Source of the DNA: Jejuia sp047345485
Lineage (GTDB): Bacteria; Bacteroidota; Bacteroidia; Flavobacteriales; Flavobacteriaceae
Direction: 5' to 3'
DNA: 64,000 nucleotides
NCBI RefSeq assembly: GCF_047345485.1
Contig: NZ_JBLFEN010000001.1
Location: 372,001 to 436,000, forward strand
In this document: one piece after another, positions 46,171 through 53,921 of the stretch
Layout: every line of letters starts with the position of its first letter
Position numbering within the stretch: the stretch's first letter is position 1
The notes under the pieces: model-generated
Databases searched by the model: none
The model's input: only the letters and a program-made list of their open reading frames with translations
Told to the model about the DNA's origin: nothing
Position numbers and translations under genes: made by a program

Positions 46171-47331
46171 TTAATAGGCCATTTTAACAATTTTCTCAAC
46201 CTTTTCTGGTGCTAACGATTGGTGTTCTCCTAAACCTAACCAACCACGGTTTGTAAAACGTTTAGCAATTTCTTCTGCTGTCCCTTCATAATCGTCAGTA
46301 TAATCAGATAATTTTGTATCTATATCTAAAGATTTAAAAAAAACAGTTGTTTTTTTAATAGCTGCATAAGCTTTATCATCTATATTGCCTTCTGTAATAC
46401 CCCAAACACGCTCGCCATATTGCGCTAGTTTTTCTTTTTTGTCCTCAAAATTATAGTTGTAATGACTTTCGGTGATAATGGCCAATGTTCTAGCATGATC
46501 TATACCATACAGCGCCGTTAATTCGTGTCCCATGGCATGAATAGCCCAATCTGTTGGCACTCCTTTTTGAATTAATCCGTTTAATGCCATGGTGCAACTC
46601 CACATAAAATTCGAAGCTGCTTTATAATCAAATTTCTCTTTTAATATGGTTGGTGCAATTTCAATTAAAGTTTGTAAGATACTTTCAGCAAAACGATCTT
46701 GTAATTTAGCGTCAATAGGATACGTCATGTATTGTTCTAGAACATGTGTAAAAGCATCGGCTAAACCATTTGCCAATTGCCGTTGCGGAATAGATTTTAT
46801 CACTGTAGGGTCTAGAATAGAAAACTGCGGAAACAAACCAGGCCCGCCCATAGCAAACTTTTCTTTTCGCTCTGCTCTTGTTATTACAGCTCCAGAGTTC
46901 ATTTCAGAGCCTGTTGCTGGTAATGTTAGTACTGTGCCAAAAGGCATTCCTTTTTCTGTTCTAATATTATCCTTTAAAATAGTCCAAGGTTCATGACCTT
47001 CATACAATGCTGCTGCAGCTAAAAATTTGGTACCATCTATTACAGAACCACCACCAACAGCTAACAAATAGCTAACATTTTCAGTTTTAATTATTTTTAA
47101 AGCTTTCATTAATGTATCGTAGTCAGGATTGGCAGGTATACCTCCAAACTCTGTTACATCAACATTGGTTAAAGCTGTTTTTACTTGATTGTAAATACCG
47201 TTTTTTTTAATACTGCCGCCTCCATAAAGTAATAATACTTTAGCATCAGCAGGAATTTCGTTTTTTAGTTGTGCTATGGTATCCTTTCCAAAAATAATTT
47301 TAGTCGGATTTTTAAATTCAAAATTGTTCAT
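46171..47331 (-). CDS. iron-containing alcohol dehydrogenase, YqhD-like
   Basis: A 386-residue cytosolic NADPH-dependent aldehyde reductase. It shows the nucleotide-binding GGGS motifs (YGGGSIKKNGIY and AVGGGSVIDGTKFLA) and the metal ligands D192, H196 (ADAFTHVLEQ), H265 (WAIHAMGHE) and H279 (GIDHART), which align with YqhD D194, H198, H267 and H281. YqhD removes toxic aldehydes from lipid peroxidation. It follows the nitroreductase by 35 bases within the TetR-headed run. A BDH-type butanol dehydrogenase is the near alternative. Confidence 0.9.
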   Translation of the reverse strand: MNNFEFKNPTKIIFGKDTIAQLKNEIPADAKVLLLYGGGSIKKNGIYNQVKTALTNVDVTEFGGIPANPDYDTLMKALKIIKTENVSYLLAVGGGSVIDGTKFLAAAALYEGHEPWTILKDNIRTEKGMPFGTVLTLPATGSEMNSGAVITRAERKEKFAMGGPGLFPQFSILDPTVIKSIPQRQLANGLADAFTHVLEQYMTYPIDAKLQDRFAESILQTLIEIAPTILKEKFDYKAASNFMWSCTMALNGLIQKGVPTDWAIHAMGHELTALYGIDHARTLAIITESHYNYNFEDKKEKLAQYGERVWGITEGNIDDKAYAAIKKTTVFFKSLDIDTKLSDYTDDYEGTAEEIAKRFTNRGWLGLGEHQSLAPEKVEKIVKMAY

Positions 47332-47366
47332 CTTCTTCTTCGTTTTTAATTTAATTTTTATAAAAT

Positions 47367-47999
47367 TTATGCAATAACTGTAACCAAATCTGTAGTGCTT
47401 TTTCTAACCTTAACAAGGTCTACTAACCAATCATTACCAGCATCTCTATACCCAATTGGCAGCATTACTGCACTGCGTAAACCTTTGGCTCTTAAACCTA
47501 ATATGTCGTCTAACTTATTTGGATCAAAACCTTCTAAAGGTGTAGCATCTATACCCTCAAAAGCTGCAGCTGTAATAGCTTGCGCAAACGCAATATAAGC
47601 TTGTTTTGCAGCATGATTAAAGTTGACTTCTGCATCTTTTTGCGGGTATGTACTCAATAACTGTTGGCGGTAATTTTCCCAACCTTCATTTTTAAAACTT
47701 CTAATCTCGTTTGTTAAGTCAAACATATAGTTAATCCTATCTGCGGTATACGTATCCCAAGCTGCAAAAACGAGTAAGTGAGAGCAATCTGTAATCACTG
47801 ACTGATTCCAAGCTATTGGTCTAATTTTTTCTTTAACTTCTTTATTTTTAATCACAAATATCTCAAAAGGTTGTAAACCACTTGATGTGGGTGCTAAACG
47901 AGCAGCTTCTATAATACGATCAATTTTTTCTTCTGCTACCTCTTCACCATTCATTGCTTTTGCTGCATAGCGCCAGTTTAATTTATCTAGTAATTCCAT
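47367..47999 (-). CDS. NAD(P)H-dependent nitroreductase family oxidoreductase
   Basis: A 210-residue FMN protein of the nitroreductase family (NfsB/DrgA type), reducing quinones, nitroaromatics or enals. Typical segments: RYAAKAMNGEEVAEEKIDRI, the FMN-binding RLAPTSSGLQPFEIFVI and, near the end, GLRSAVMLPIGYRDAGNDWL. Length is normal. It lies six bases after the SDR gene, in the TetR-headed cluster, so it is probably induced with the other redox enzymes. Confidence 0.9.
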   Translation of the reverse strand: MELLDKLNWRYAAKAMNGEEVAEEKIDRIIEAARLAPTSSGLQPFEIFVIKNKEVKEKIRPIAWNQSVITDCSHLLVFAAWDTYTADRINYMFDLTNEIRSFKNEGWENYRQQLLSTYPQKDAEVNFNHAAKQAYIAFAQAITAAAFEGIDATPLEGFDPNKLDDILGLRAKGLRSAVMLPIGYRDAGNDWLVDLVKVRKSTTDLVTVIA

Positions 48000-48005
48000 A
48001 TTTTT

Positions 48006-48665
48006 CTAATTATTTTTAATGTTTGTTATTTCATTTGATGTTATAATTGTTTTTGTTGAATTTGAATTCGCTAATACAATCATAGTTTGTGCAATAGCAT
48101 CAGCTTCTGTAATACTATATTTTTTCAATTTTCCAAAGAATAAAGGTTGAATACATTTAATTACAGCCAGCCCAATGTTTTCTCCAATACGATTTTCCTG
48201 TCTATCACCGCCAATTATAGAAGGCTGTAATATATGTGTCTTTTCTATTTTTTCAGAAAGTACAGCAGCTTCCATTTCACCTTTAATTTTAGTGTAAAAT
48301 ATACTGCTATTTGCATTCGCACCTAATGCCGATACTACCAAAAATGTTGATATACCGTTTGCTTTAGCAAGTTTTGCAGCAGTTACGGGAATACCAAAAT
48401 CTATTTTTTTATATTGTGTTTTGTCTGGTGTTTTTTTTGCAGTTGTACCAATACAGCAATAAACTTCATCTGCAGTAAAATCTTTCTTAAAGTGCTCCAA
48501 TTCTAAAAGATCACCTATAAACTGCTTAACTCTGTTAGGAAGTCCATCAATTTTTGTTCTGGAAAAAAGTTTAATTGTAGCGTAACGCTCGTCTTTTAAC
48601 AATTGCTTTAAAACAAGAGAGCCTGTTAATCCTGTTGCGCCTAAAATAAGTGCTGTTTTTTTCAT
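48006..48665 (-). CDS. atypical SDR / NAD(P)H-binding oxidoreductase
   Basis: A 219-residue Rossmann protein beginning MKKTALILGATGLTGSLVLKQL, with the dinucleotide motif GATGLTG. The body resembles the HTATIP2/YwnB-like atypical SDR group (YCCIGTTAKKTPDKTQYKKI; FLVVSALGANANSSIFYTK with a Y-x-K pair). These proteins bind NADPH and may act as redox sensors or reductases; the substrate is unknown. It starts two bases after the TetR gene, so the two are surely cotranscribed. Confidence 0.85.
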   Translation of the reverse strand: MKKTALILGATGLTGSLVLKQLLKDERYATIKLFSRTKIDGLPNRVKQFIGDLLELEHFKKDFTADEVYCCIGTTAKKTPDKTQYKKIDFGIPVTAAKLAKANGISTFLVVSALGANANSSIFYTKIKGEMEAAVLSEKIEKTHILQPSIIGGDRQENRIGENIGLAVIKCIQPLFFGKLKKYSITEADAIAQTMIVLANSNSTKTIITSNEITNIKNN

Positions 48666-48667
48666 AA

Positions 48668-49246
48668 TTATATTTTAATACTGTCCCAAGCAGTTACAAA
48701 TGCCGCGTCAATATGTACACCTGTCAATTCAAATTCGTTTTGCTTTTGTGCCATCATTAAAAATGATAAAGGATTAATGGAATAGGCATATAAAATATAA
48801 TCAGAGATTGGCTTAATCACACCTTCCTGTTTACCACGCTCCCAAAGGTCGAGTAGGGGCTGTAGGTGTTTAATACCCTCTTTCCTGCTAGGTTCATCAA
48901 TTATTGGTGTGTTATTACACTGGTTTAAAAAAAAGGCATATTCGCTTTCATTACTATTAAAAACAGCAATACGTTTCCAAATTAATTCAAAACCCTTTAT
49001 AACAGATGTATTTGTGGTATAGGTTTCAAAAACAAAATCTGTGTATTTAGATTTTACTTCCAAATAGGTTTGGTTTACCAAGTCTTGTTTATTTTCAAAA
49101 TACAAATAAATTGTGGCAGGCGAAACATTTGCCATTTTAGCAATTTTACTCATAGGCGTAGCATGAAATCCATTATTGTTTACTAATGTTATGGTTGCTT
49201 TTACAAGTGCGTTACGCTTATCTATACTTTTTTGAAGTTTAGCCAT
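48668..49246 (-). CDS. TetR/AcrR family transcriptional regulator
   Basis: A 192-residue repressor from the ATG at 49246; a TTG seven codons upstream overlaps the promoter box and is rejected. The helix-turn-helix is at about 31-50 (MSKIAKMANVSPATIYLYFE) and the ligand-binding helical domain follows. It heads a minus-strand run of SDR, nitroreductase, YqhD-like and DJ-1/PfpI genes, and probably controls itself and them through the palindrome at 49281-49294. The inducer is likely an electrophile or aldehyde, by analogy with YqhD and NemA circuits; this is inference. Confidence 0.88.
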   Translation of the reverse strand: MAKLQKSIDKRNALVKATITLVNNNGFHATPMSKIAKMANVSPATIYLYFENKQDLVNQTYLEVKSKYTDFVFETYTTNTSVIKGFELIWKRIAVFNSNESEYAFFLNQCNNTPIIDEPSRKEGIKHLQPLLDLWERGKQEGVIKPISDYILYAYSINPLSFLMMAQKQNEFELTGVHIDAAFVTAWDSIKI

Positions 49247-49264
49247 ATTATAATCTTTATGGTA

Positions 49265-49294
49265 CAAAAGTATAAATAAAAATGAATGTTCATT
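49265..49294 (-). promoter_or_regulatory. promoter and probable TetR operator
   Basis: On the minus strand an exact TAnnTTTG box (TACTTTTG, 49265-49272) precedes the TetR start by 18 bases. Eight bases further upstream, AATGAA-TG-TTCATT (49281-49294) is a 6-bp inverted repeat of the kind TetR proteins bind. It lies between the -7 and -33 positions, where a bound repressor would block RNA polymerase. It may also affect the divergent DsbA-family gene. Confidence 0.55.
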
Positions 49295-49406
49295 CTTTTT
49301 TTAGAAAACTTTAGTATTTAAAGCCTAAAAACGTTACACTTAAAACCAAAAACGGAGAGTTGGGTTCAAAAAATATTATAATTTTAAAAAAAATTAATTT
49401 ATAATA

Positions 49407-50186
49407 ATGCGATACGAACTTATCATATTACTAACCCTTTGTTATAATTTAAATACTATGAGCCAGAATAAACAAATAGAAGTGCAGTGCGATCCAATAA
49501 CTGGCCTTTGTAAAATTCCTGATTTTGAAATTAATGATACAGCAATAGTATGGAATAACGATGAGGAACTATTTTATATAGGTGATCCCATGTGCAGTTG
49601 GTGTTGGGGAATATCTCCACAAATAAATGCTTTACAACGTTACGCAACTAAAGAGCATATAAAATTTAATTTAATTATGGGCGGATTAAGACCTGGTGGT
49701 GGTCAAGAATGGGATGAATCTTTTAAGCAGTATCTTAAACATCATTGGCAACAAGTCAGTAAAAGAAGTGGTCAGCCTTTTAGTTTTTCCTTATTTGAAA
49801 AAGACGCTTTTAACTATGATACTGAGCCTGCCTGTAGAGCCGTAGTAACCGCTAGAACATTAGCGCCAGAAAAAACTTTAACATTTTATGAACTTATACA
49901 ATACTATTTTTATGCAACATCTAAAGACCCTAAACAATTAGAGTTTTACAAACCTATTTGCGAAACGCTAGATATTGATTTTAAGGTATTTAGTGATAAC
50001 TTTAATTCTAAATCCATAAAAGCTGCTACCAAAGCAGATTTCATTAAAAGCAGAGATTTGGGGATTCAAGGGTTTCCCTCAGTAGTATTTAGGCAAAAAG
50101 ATAAATTATATGTAATAGCTAGAGGTTATACGGAATTTGATGCACTCAAAACATCGATTTTAAAATTGAAACGTAAAAACGACTAA
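49407..50186 (+). CDS. DsbA family thioredoxin-fold protein (FrnE/YwbO-like)
   Basis: A 259-residue protein, possible start also at 49458 (MSQNKQI). The CxxC active site is DPMCSWCWGISP (C63, C66) at the head of a thioredoxin fold with a long helical insertion, and the cis-proline loop is QGFPSVVF. CSWC and the D-P-M before it mark the FrnE-type cytosolic branch linked to oxidative stress. The first 18 residues are hydrophobic and could be a signal peptide if the upstream ATG is used, so location is uncertain. It is divergent from the TetR gene. Confidence 0.85.
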   Translation: MRYELIILLTLCYNLNTMSQNKQIEVQCDPITGLCKIPDFEINDTAIVWNNDEELFYIGDPMCSWCWGISPQINALQRYATKEHIKFNLIMGGLRPGGGQEWDESFKQYLKHHWQQVSKRSGQPFSFSLFEKDAFNYDTEPACRAVVTARTLAPEKTLTFYELIQYYFYATSKDPKQLEFYKPICETLDIDFKVFSDNFNSKSIKAATKADFIKSRDLGIQGFPSVVFRQKDKLYVIARGYTEFDALKTSILKLKRKND

Positions 50187-50365
50187 TATCTCAAGCAGTT
50201 TTACACATCTCATATTGTTTTACATCACAACAACAATTACTCTCGCTTGTTTTTAAGTTCATTTTTTAATCATAAAAAGAACACAAAAAATAACAATGTA
50301 TTTGAAATTGACTAATTTCGCTCCATAATTTTCAAAGCTTTATTTACCTAAATCTACAGTTTTAA

Positions 50366-51541
50366 ATGTCAAAATATATTCATGCTAACATAGCCATAAA
50401 GTGGTGTATGGTTTTAGTCATTAGCTTGTCATCCATAATAACAGAGGCACAAACTATTGATAAAGTCAAGAAGTTTTTCACCTTTTACCCAAATAAAAAA
50501 GCGGCAGAACGCGATTCTACAATTTACAAACAAAAGTTTATTGCAGCACCTGTGTTTACCTATTCCCCAGAAACTAATTTTGCCTTTGGCACTGGTGCAA
50601 AATATCTTTTTAAATTTAATGGTAGTGGTGACGAAACAAGAGTCTCTAACATGCCCATGACTTTGCAGTACACACTTAATAGCCAGTTTTTTCTTTTCTC
50701 AGGATTTGAAGTTTTTACAAATCAGGAAAAATGGGTTATTGAAGGTAATTTGTTATTTCAAAATTACCCACGATTGTATTATGGTATAGGTAGCCAAACA
50801 CCAAGTAGGGCAGAAGAGCAGTACGATTACTATCAGTTTCTTGTAGAACCTATATTTCTAAAGCGAATGTTCTTAAAATACCTGTTTGTTGGAGCAGGAT
50901 TTAGATACAATAAAATTTATAATACCGAATTCGAAGCTAACGGTCTTATCGCTCAAAACCAACCCAATGGATTTAATGGTTCTATATCAGTAGGAGCAGA
51001 GGTTGCCATGCTTTATGATAGTAGAAGTAATATTTTAAACGCGCAGGACGGCTGGTATTTTGAATTTACACACGGTAAGTACGATAAGGTTTTGGGCGGT
51101 ACAGATATATTTAATTTAACACGTTTTGATTTAAGAGGATTTTTTGATATTTCTAAACAAAACAAAGATGTTTTAGCCTTTCAATTTCTTGGTCAATTTT
51201 CACGTGGTGATTTACCATTTTCAGAATTTTCATTTTTTGGTGGTAGCGAAATTATGCGTGGCTATCAAGAAGGACGCTTTGTAGATCGCGATTTGCTTGC
51301 AACTCAAATTGAATACCGAAAGAATTTTAAGAACTCCAGATGGGGTTTGGTTGGGTTTGCTGGTACAGGCGATGTATATCGTAATGTGAGTGATTTCCAA
51401 ATTAAAAATCTGAAACCAAATTTTGGAGCTGGTGCGCGATTCTCAATAGATAAAACTGAAAACCTAAATCTCCGTTTCGATATTGGTTTTGGAGAATCTG
51501 GTAACAGTGGTTTTTATTTTGGCATTGCTGAAGCGTTTTAG
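50366..51541 (+). CDS. BamA/TamA family outer-membrane beta-barrel protein
   Basis: A 391-residue protein with a signal peptide (about 1-28, SSIITEAQ) and no POTRA domains, only a barrel related to the surface-antigen D15 C-terminal domain: FFGGSEIMRGYQEGRFVDRD is the RGY-type lid-loop motif, and the chain ends in FYFGIAEAF with terminal phenylalanine, the normal barrel signal. Short members are common in Bacteroidetes, and their role (export, phospholipase anchor or other) is unknown. It is monocistronic; the accessory region begins after it. Confidence 0.88.
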   Translation: MSKYIHANIAIKWCMVLVISLSSIITEAQTIDKVKKFFTFYPNKKAAERDSTIYKQKFIAAPVFTYSPETNFAFGTGAKYLFKFNGSGDETRVSNMPMTLQYTLNSQFFLFSGFEVFTNQEKWVIEGNLLFQNYPRLYYGIGSQTPSRAEEQYDYYQFLVEPIFLKRMFLKYLFVGAGFRYNKIYNTEFEANGLIAQNQPNGFNGSISVGAEVAMLYDSRSNILNAQDGWYFEFTHGKYDKVLGGTDIFNLTRFDLRGFFDISKQNKDVLAFQFLGQFSRGDLPFSEFSFFGGSEIMRGYQEGRFVDRDLLATQIEYRKNFKNSRWGLVGFAGTGDVYRNVSDFQIKNLKPNFGAGARFSIDKTENLNLRFDIGFGESGNSGFYFGIAEAF

Positions 51542-51726
51542 CTGTGGTGTGATTTTATTAATTTTATGATTTAAGTATAATTTTTATTTAACTATTCTGT
51601 ATTACAACTTGTCTTCGAAGGTTATTAAGGATAACCTGAGCTTTGGTTACATTCTAACGATAAAGGTCTAGGTAAACCTTTTAAAGTAGGAGCGAGGTAG
51701 AGCGTTAGTAAGAAACTTTAATATAA
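51542..51726. other. noncoding stretch with two hairpins
   Basis: No ORF. AGGTTAT/ATAACCT (51619-51637) and AAAGGT/ACCTTT (51662-51681) are clear hairpins. They are close to the barrel gene's end and could terminate it, although T-runs are weak. Part of the DNA (AACCTGAGCTTTGGTTA, near 51632) resembles sequence at about 53720. Confidence 0.45.
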
Positions 51727-51893
51727 CCGTTGTGCATTTTGAAAAAATCATGTCAATTCGAGTAAATTTCACGAGTGAAATGTGTATATAGAATAAGAAT
51801 TTTTAATATGAATTGGTGCTCCATACGATTTTTATCAAAAAAATTACTCGAACTGACATTACACTGTTTATTTCAACTCAAAATGCACAACGG
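51727..51893. mobile_element. 167-bp MITE-like element with nested inverted repeats
   Basis: The ends CCGTTGTGCATTTTGA (51727-51742) and TCAAAATGCACAACGG (51878-51893) are a perfect 16-bp inverted repeat. Inside it a second pair, TGTCAATTCGAGTAA (51751-51765) and TTACTCGAACTGACA (51844-51858), matches at 14 of 15 positions, and TTTCA-CGAG-TGAAA lies in the centre-left. No credible ORF. No clear target-site duplication is visible. It could be a MITE, a REP-like element, or an RNA-forming palindrome. Confidence 0.55.
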
Positions 51894-52040
51894 GTTTACT
51901 ATTTATGTTTTTACCCATTTGATAAATTATTTATTTTAAACTCAAAGCGTAGATTTTTAATCAATAATCCAATTACCTGTGTAATGAATAGCATTGTATA
52001 GCGACTACTGTTTTTTTGTATTACTCATAAAATAAATGTC

Positions 52041-52481
52041 ATGAAAAATGTTCTTAAATATTGTTTTGTTTTAATCTTTGCATTGGTTAGTTGTAGTGAT
52101 GAATCTGAAAATCAACAACAGGCAAATTCAGTACCCCAGCCAAGAAATTGTGAATCAACAAGTCTTTTAGTAGGTCAATCTCGTGAGCTTAGTGTGAGTA
52201 ATACCTATGGGATTAGTGGTTCAGTCACAATTGTATCGGATTGTGAAATTGAAATTACAAATTTCTTTTACGATGGATCAGGTCCAAATGTTAGTGTATA
52301 TGCAGGTATAGATGGTGATTTTAGGGGCGGTGTCAATATGAGCGAGCCAATTAACGGAACAAGGTTTCAAGGAGAAACTTTAAATCTATTCTTACCCGAA
52401 GGCTCCAGCTTTAACGAATTCAATGGTATCAGTATTTGGTGTTTTGAGTTTGATATAAGTTTCAGTTCTGCATCTTTTTAA
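52041..52481 (+). CDS. DM13 domain lipoprotein
   Basis: A 146-residue lipoprotein precursor; LVSC gives an acylated cysteine at C18. The mature part is one DM13-type domain: a beta-strand core (SGSVTIVSDCEIEITNF), the hallmark FFYDGSGPNVSVYAG, LNLFLPEGSSF and a terminal GISIWCFEFDISF with the conserved cysteine. DM13 domains are linked to electron transfer or redox in eukaryotic DOMON-associated proteins; in bacteria they are usually lipoproteins of unknown role. It precedes the decayed parE copy by about 35 bases. Confidence 0.75.
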   Translation: MKNVLKYCFVLIFALVSCSDESENQQQANSVPQPRNCESTSLLVGQSRELSVSNTYGISGSVTIVSDCEIEITNFFYDGSGPNVSVYAGIDGDFRGGVNMSEPINGTRFQGETLNLFLPEGSSFNEFNGISIWCFEFDISFSSASF

Positions 52482-52514
52482 AGTGTTTTTCTTTCTTAAA
52501 ATGATAGTTAAATA

Positions 52515-52782
52515 TTGAAGTGTACTGTAATTTCCAAAATGTACGAATATGGCATTGAAACATTTGGATTAAAACAGGCGCAAGCATATGTATTAGGAAT
52601 ATACGATATCTTTCAAGTTTAATCCGATAATAGTAACCTTGGACGCGATGCCTCAGAATTTGTATTTTCATTAAAACGGTTTTCTTATAAATCTCATACT
52701 GTTTTTTTATTTAGCTACAGCTATTGATATTTTTATTGTTCGCATATTGAATCAAAGTATGGATTATGAAAACAATTTATAG
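52515..52782 (+). pseudogene. decayed copy of the ParE toxin gene
   Basis: From MYEYGIETFGLKQAQAY (52539) the DNA follows the intact parE at 53428-53670 closely. It has a stop (TAA in frame after IFQV, where the intact gene reads QVLVDNA) and an extra T in a T-run near 52705 that shifts the frame; the shifted frame then ends DYENNL at 52782, parallel to the intact DYEKNL. The N-terminal 16 codons are degenerate and no antitoxin gene lies in front. Downstream flanks also match those of the intact copy, so this is a segmental duplication. Confidence 0.85.
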
Positions 52783-53135
52783 CTATAAATTTTTCTCTGC
52801 ACAATTACAATAAAACTCATGTTTTTAATGTTACAAAGACAATTTATATAATGTCTGATTATAATTTCAAAATGAATTATAATGTTCTGCGTTATCTAAC
52901 TTTGCTTTGGTAAAAAGCTTTACCATTACTAATCTTCTTTATTTTTTTCTTTCTAAAAGTTTCTTTGGCAACTGTAATGGAATACGCTTTGCCCGAAGCG
53001 ACGATCGGAGCGAAGTGGCAATGTGTATGGAATGGGAATAGTCGTTAAATGTATGAAATTGACTTCTATAATTTTGTAATATACAATTAAATACATTATA
53101 TTGCACCAATAGTATGATTATTTAAACATTCAGTT
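52783..53135. other. intergenic, duplicated flank and parDE promoter region
   Basis: The first 55 bases match the DNA after the intact parE (53671-53720, shared ATTACAATAAAACT core). Bases about 52970-53055 (GAAGCGACGATCGGAGCGAA) resemble 53755-53845. No ORF. The final 80 bases are AT-rich and must hold the parD promoter, though I see no exact consensus box. Confidence 0.55.
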
Positions 53136-53393
53136 ATGTCGACAATTCGAAAAACGATTACATTTACAGCAAAACAAGATCAGTGGATAAAATCTCAAAT
53201 TAAGGCAGGAGAATTCACAAATGATAGTGAATATCTTCGTGATTTAGTAAGACGTGACCAAGCTAAAAAAGCAAAGTTCTCAGCACTTAAAGCAGCTATA
53301 ACTGAAGGTATGGAAAGTGGTGTTAGTGATAAATCCGTTCCAGATATTATGAAGGAAGTCGAAGAACGCATGCGAGCAGATGGGCGTTTATAA
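53136..53393 (+). CDS. parD: ParD-type ribbon-helix-helix antitoxin
   Basis: An 85-residue type II antitoxin. The N-terminal strand and helices (RKTITFTAKQDQWIKSQIKA, then SEYLRDLVRRDQ) form the ribbon-helix-helix that binds DNA and represses the operon; the C-terminal tail (GVSDKSVPDIMKEVEERM) wraps the toxin. It overlaps parE by 14 bases, the usual translationally coupled arrangement, with antitoxin first. Confidence 0.92.
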   Translation: MSTIRKTITFTAKQDQWIKSQIKAGEFTNDSEYLRDLVRRDQAKKAKFSALKAAITEGMESGVSDKSVPDIMKEVEERMRADGRL

Positions 53394-53670
53394 ATTATCA
53401 AGAAAAGCCGAAATTGATCTTGCCAAAATGTATGAATATGGCATTGAAACTTTTGGATTAAAACAAGCCAAGGCATATTTATCAGGAATGCATACACTTT
53501 TTCAAGTACTAGTTGATAATGCTACACTTGGTCGTGATGCATCTGAATTTATGCTATCTCTAAAAAGATTTTCGTATAAATCTCATACTATTTTTTATTT
53601 AGTCACGGATATAGATATTCTAATTGTTCGTGTATTGAACCAAAGTATGGATTATGAAAAGAATTTATAA
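53380..53670 (+). CDS. parE: ParE/RelE-superfamily toxin
   Basis: A 96-residue toxin. It begins MGVYKLSRKAEIDLAKMYEYG, continues through GRDASEFMLSLKRFSYKSHT, and ends VRVLNQSMDYEKNL, all typical for ParE (YKLSxxAexDL..i and the R-x-L-HqsMD end). ParE proteins poison DNA gyrase; other members cut mRNA. With parD in front and intact, it should be functional. It may stabilise the accessory region or act in phage defence. A decayed paralogue lies at 52515-52782. Confidence 0.92.
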   Translation: MGVYKLSRKAEIDLAKMYEYGIETFGLKQAKAYLSGMHTLFQVLVDNATLGRDASEFMLSLKRFSYKSHTIFYLVTDIDILIVRVLNQSMDYEKNL

Positions 53671-53921
53671 CCATATATTTTTCTTTTCATGATTACAATA
53701 AAACTTACATTTTTATGTAACTTGAGCTTCGGTTAAAAGCGAAAGTTGCTACTACAGTTTCTTCTACAATGTTAATGAAACACTTTTTATGCGACGACGT
53801 AGGAGGGAAGCGTAATATGTGTGGAATAGCAATAAATGTCAGAAAATGTTCATAAGTATTGATGTAATTGAATGAATATTAAGTCAAAACTTCCTTATTT
53901 TAGTTTCTTAAAATCTAATGA
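53671..53921. other. intergenic with duplicated flank sequence
   Basis: It begins with the parE flank shared with 52783-52840 and has a degenerate copy of the 52970-53055 segment at about 53755-53845. No ORF. The last 60 bases are AT-rich and presumably carry the promoter of the phosphoesterase-NTPase gene. Confidence 0.5.

Noticed and set aside
51813..52001. 62-codon ORF after the barrel gene
   Set aside because: It overlaps the inverted-repeat element and has no family pattern.
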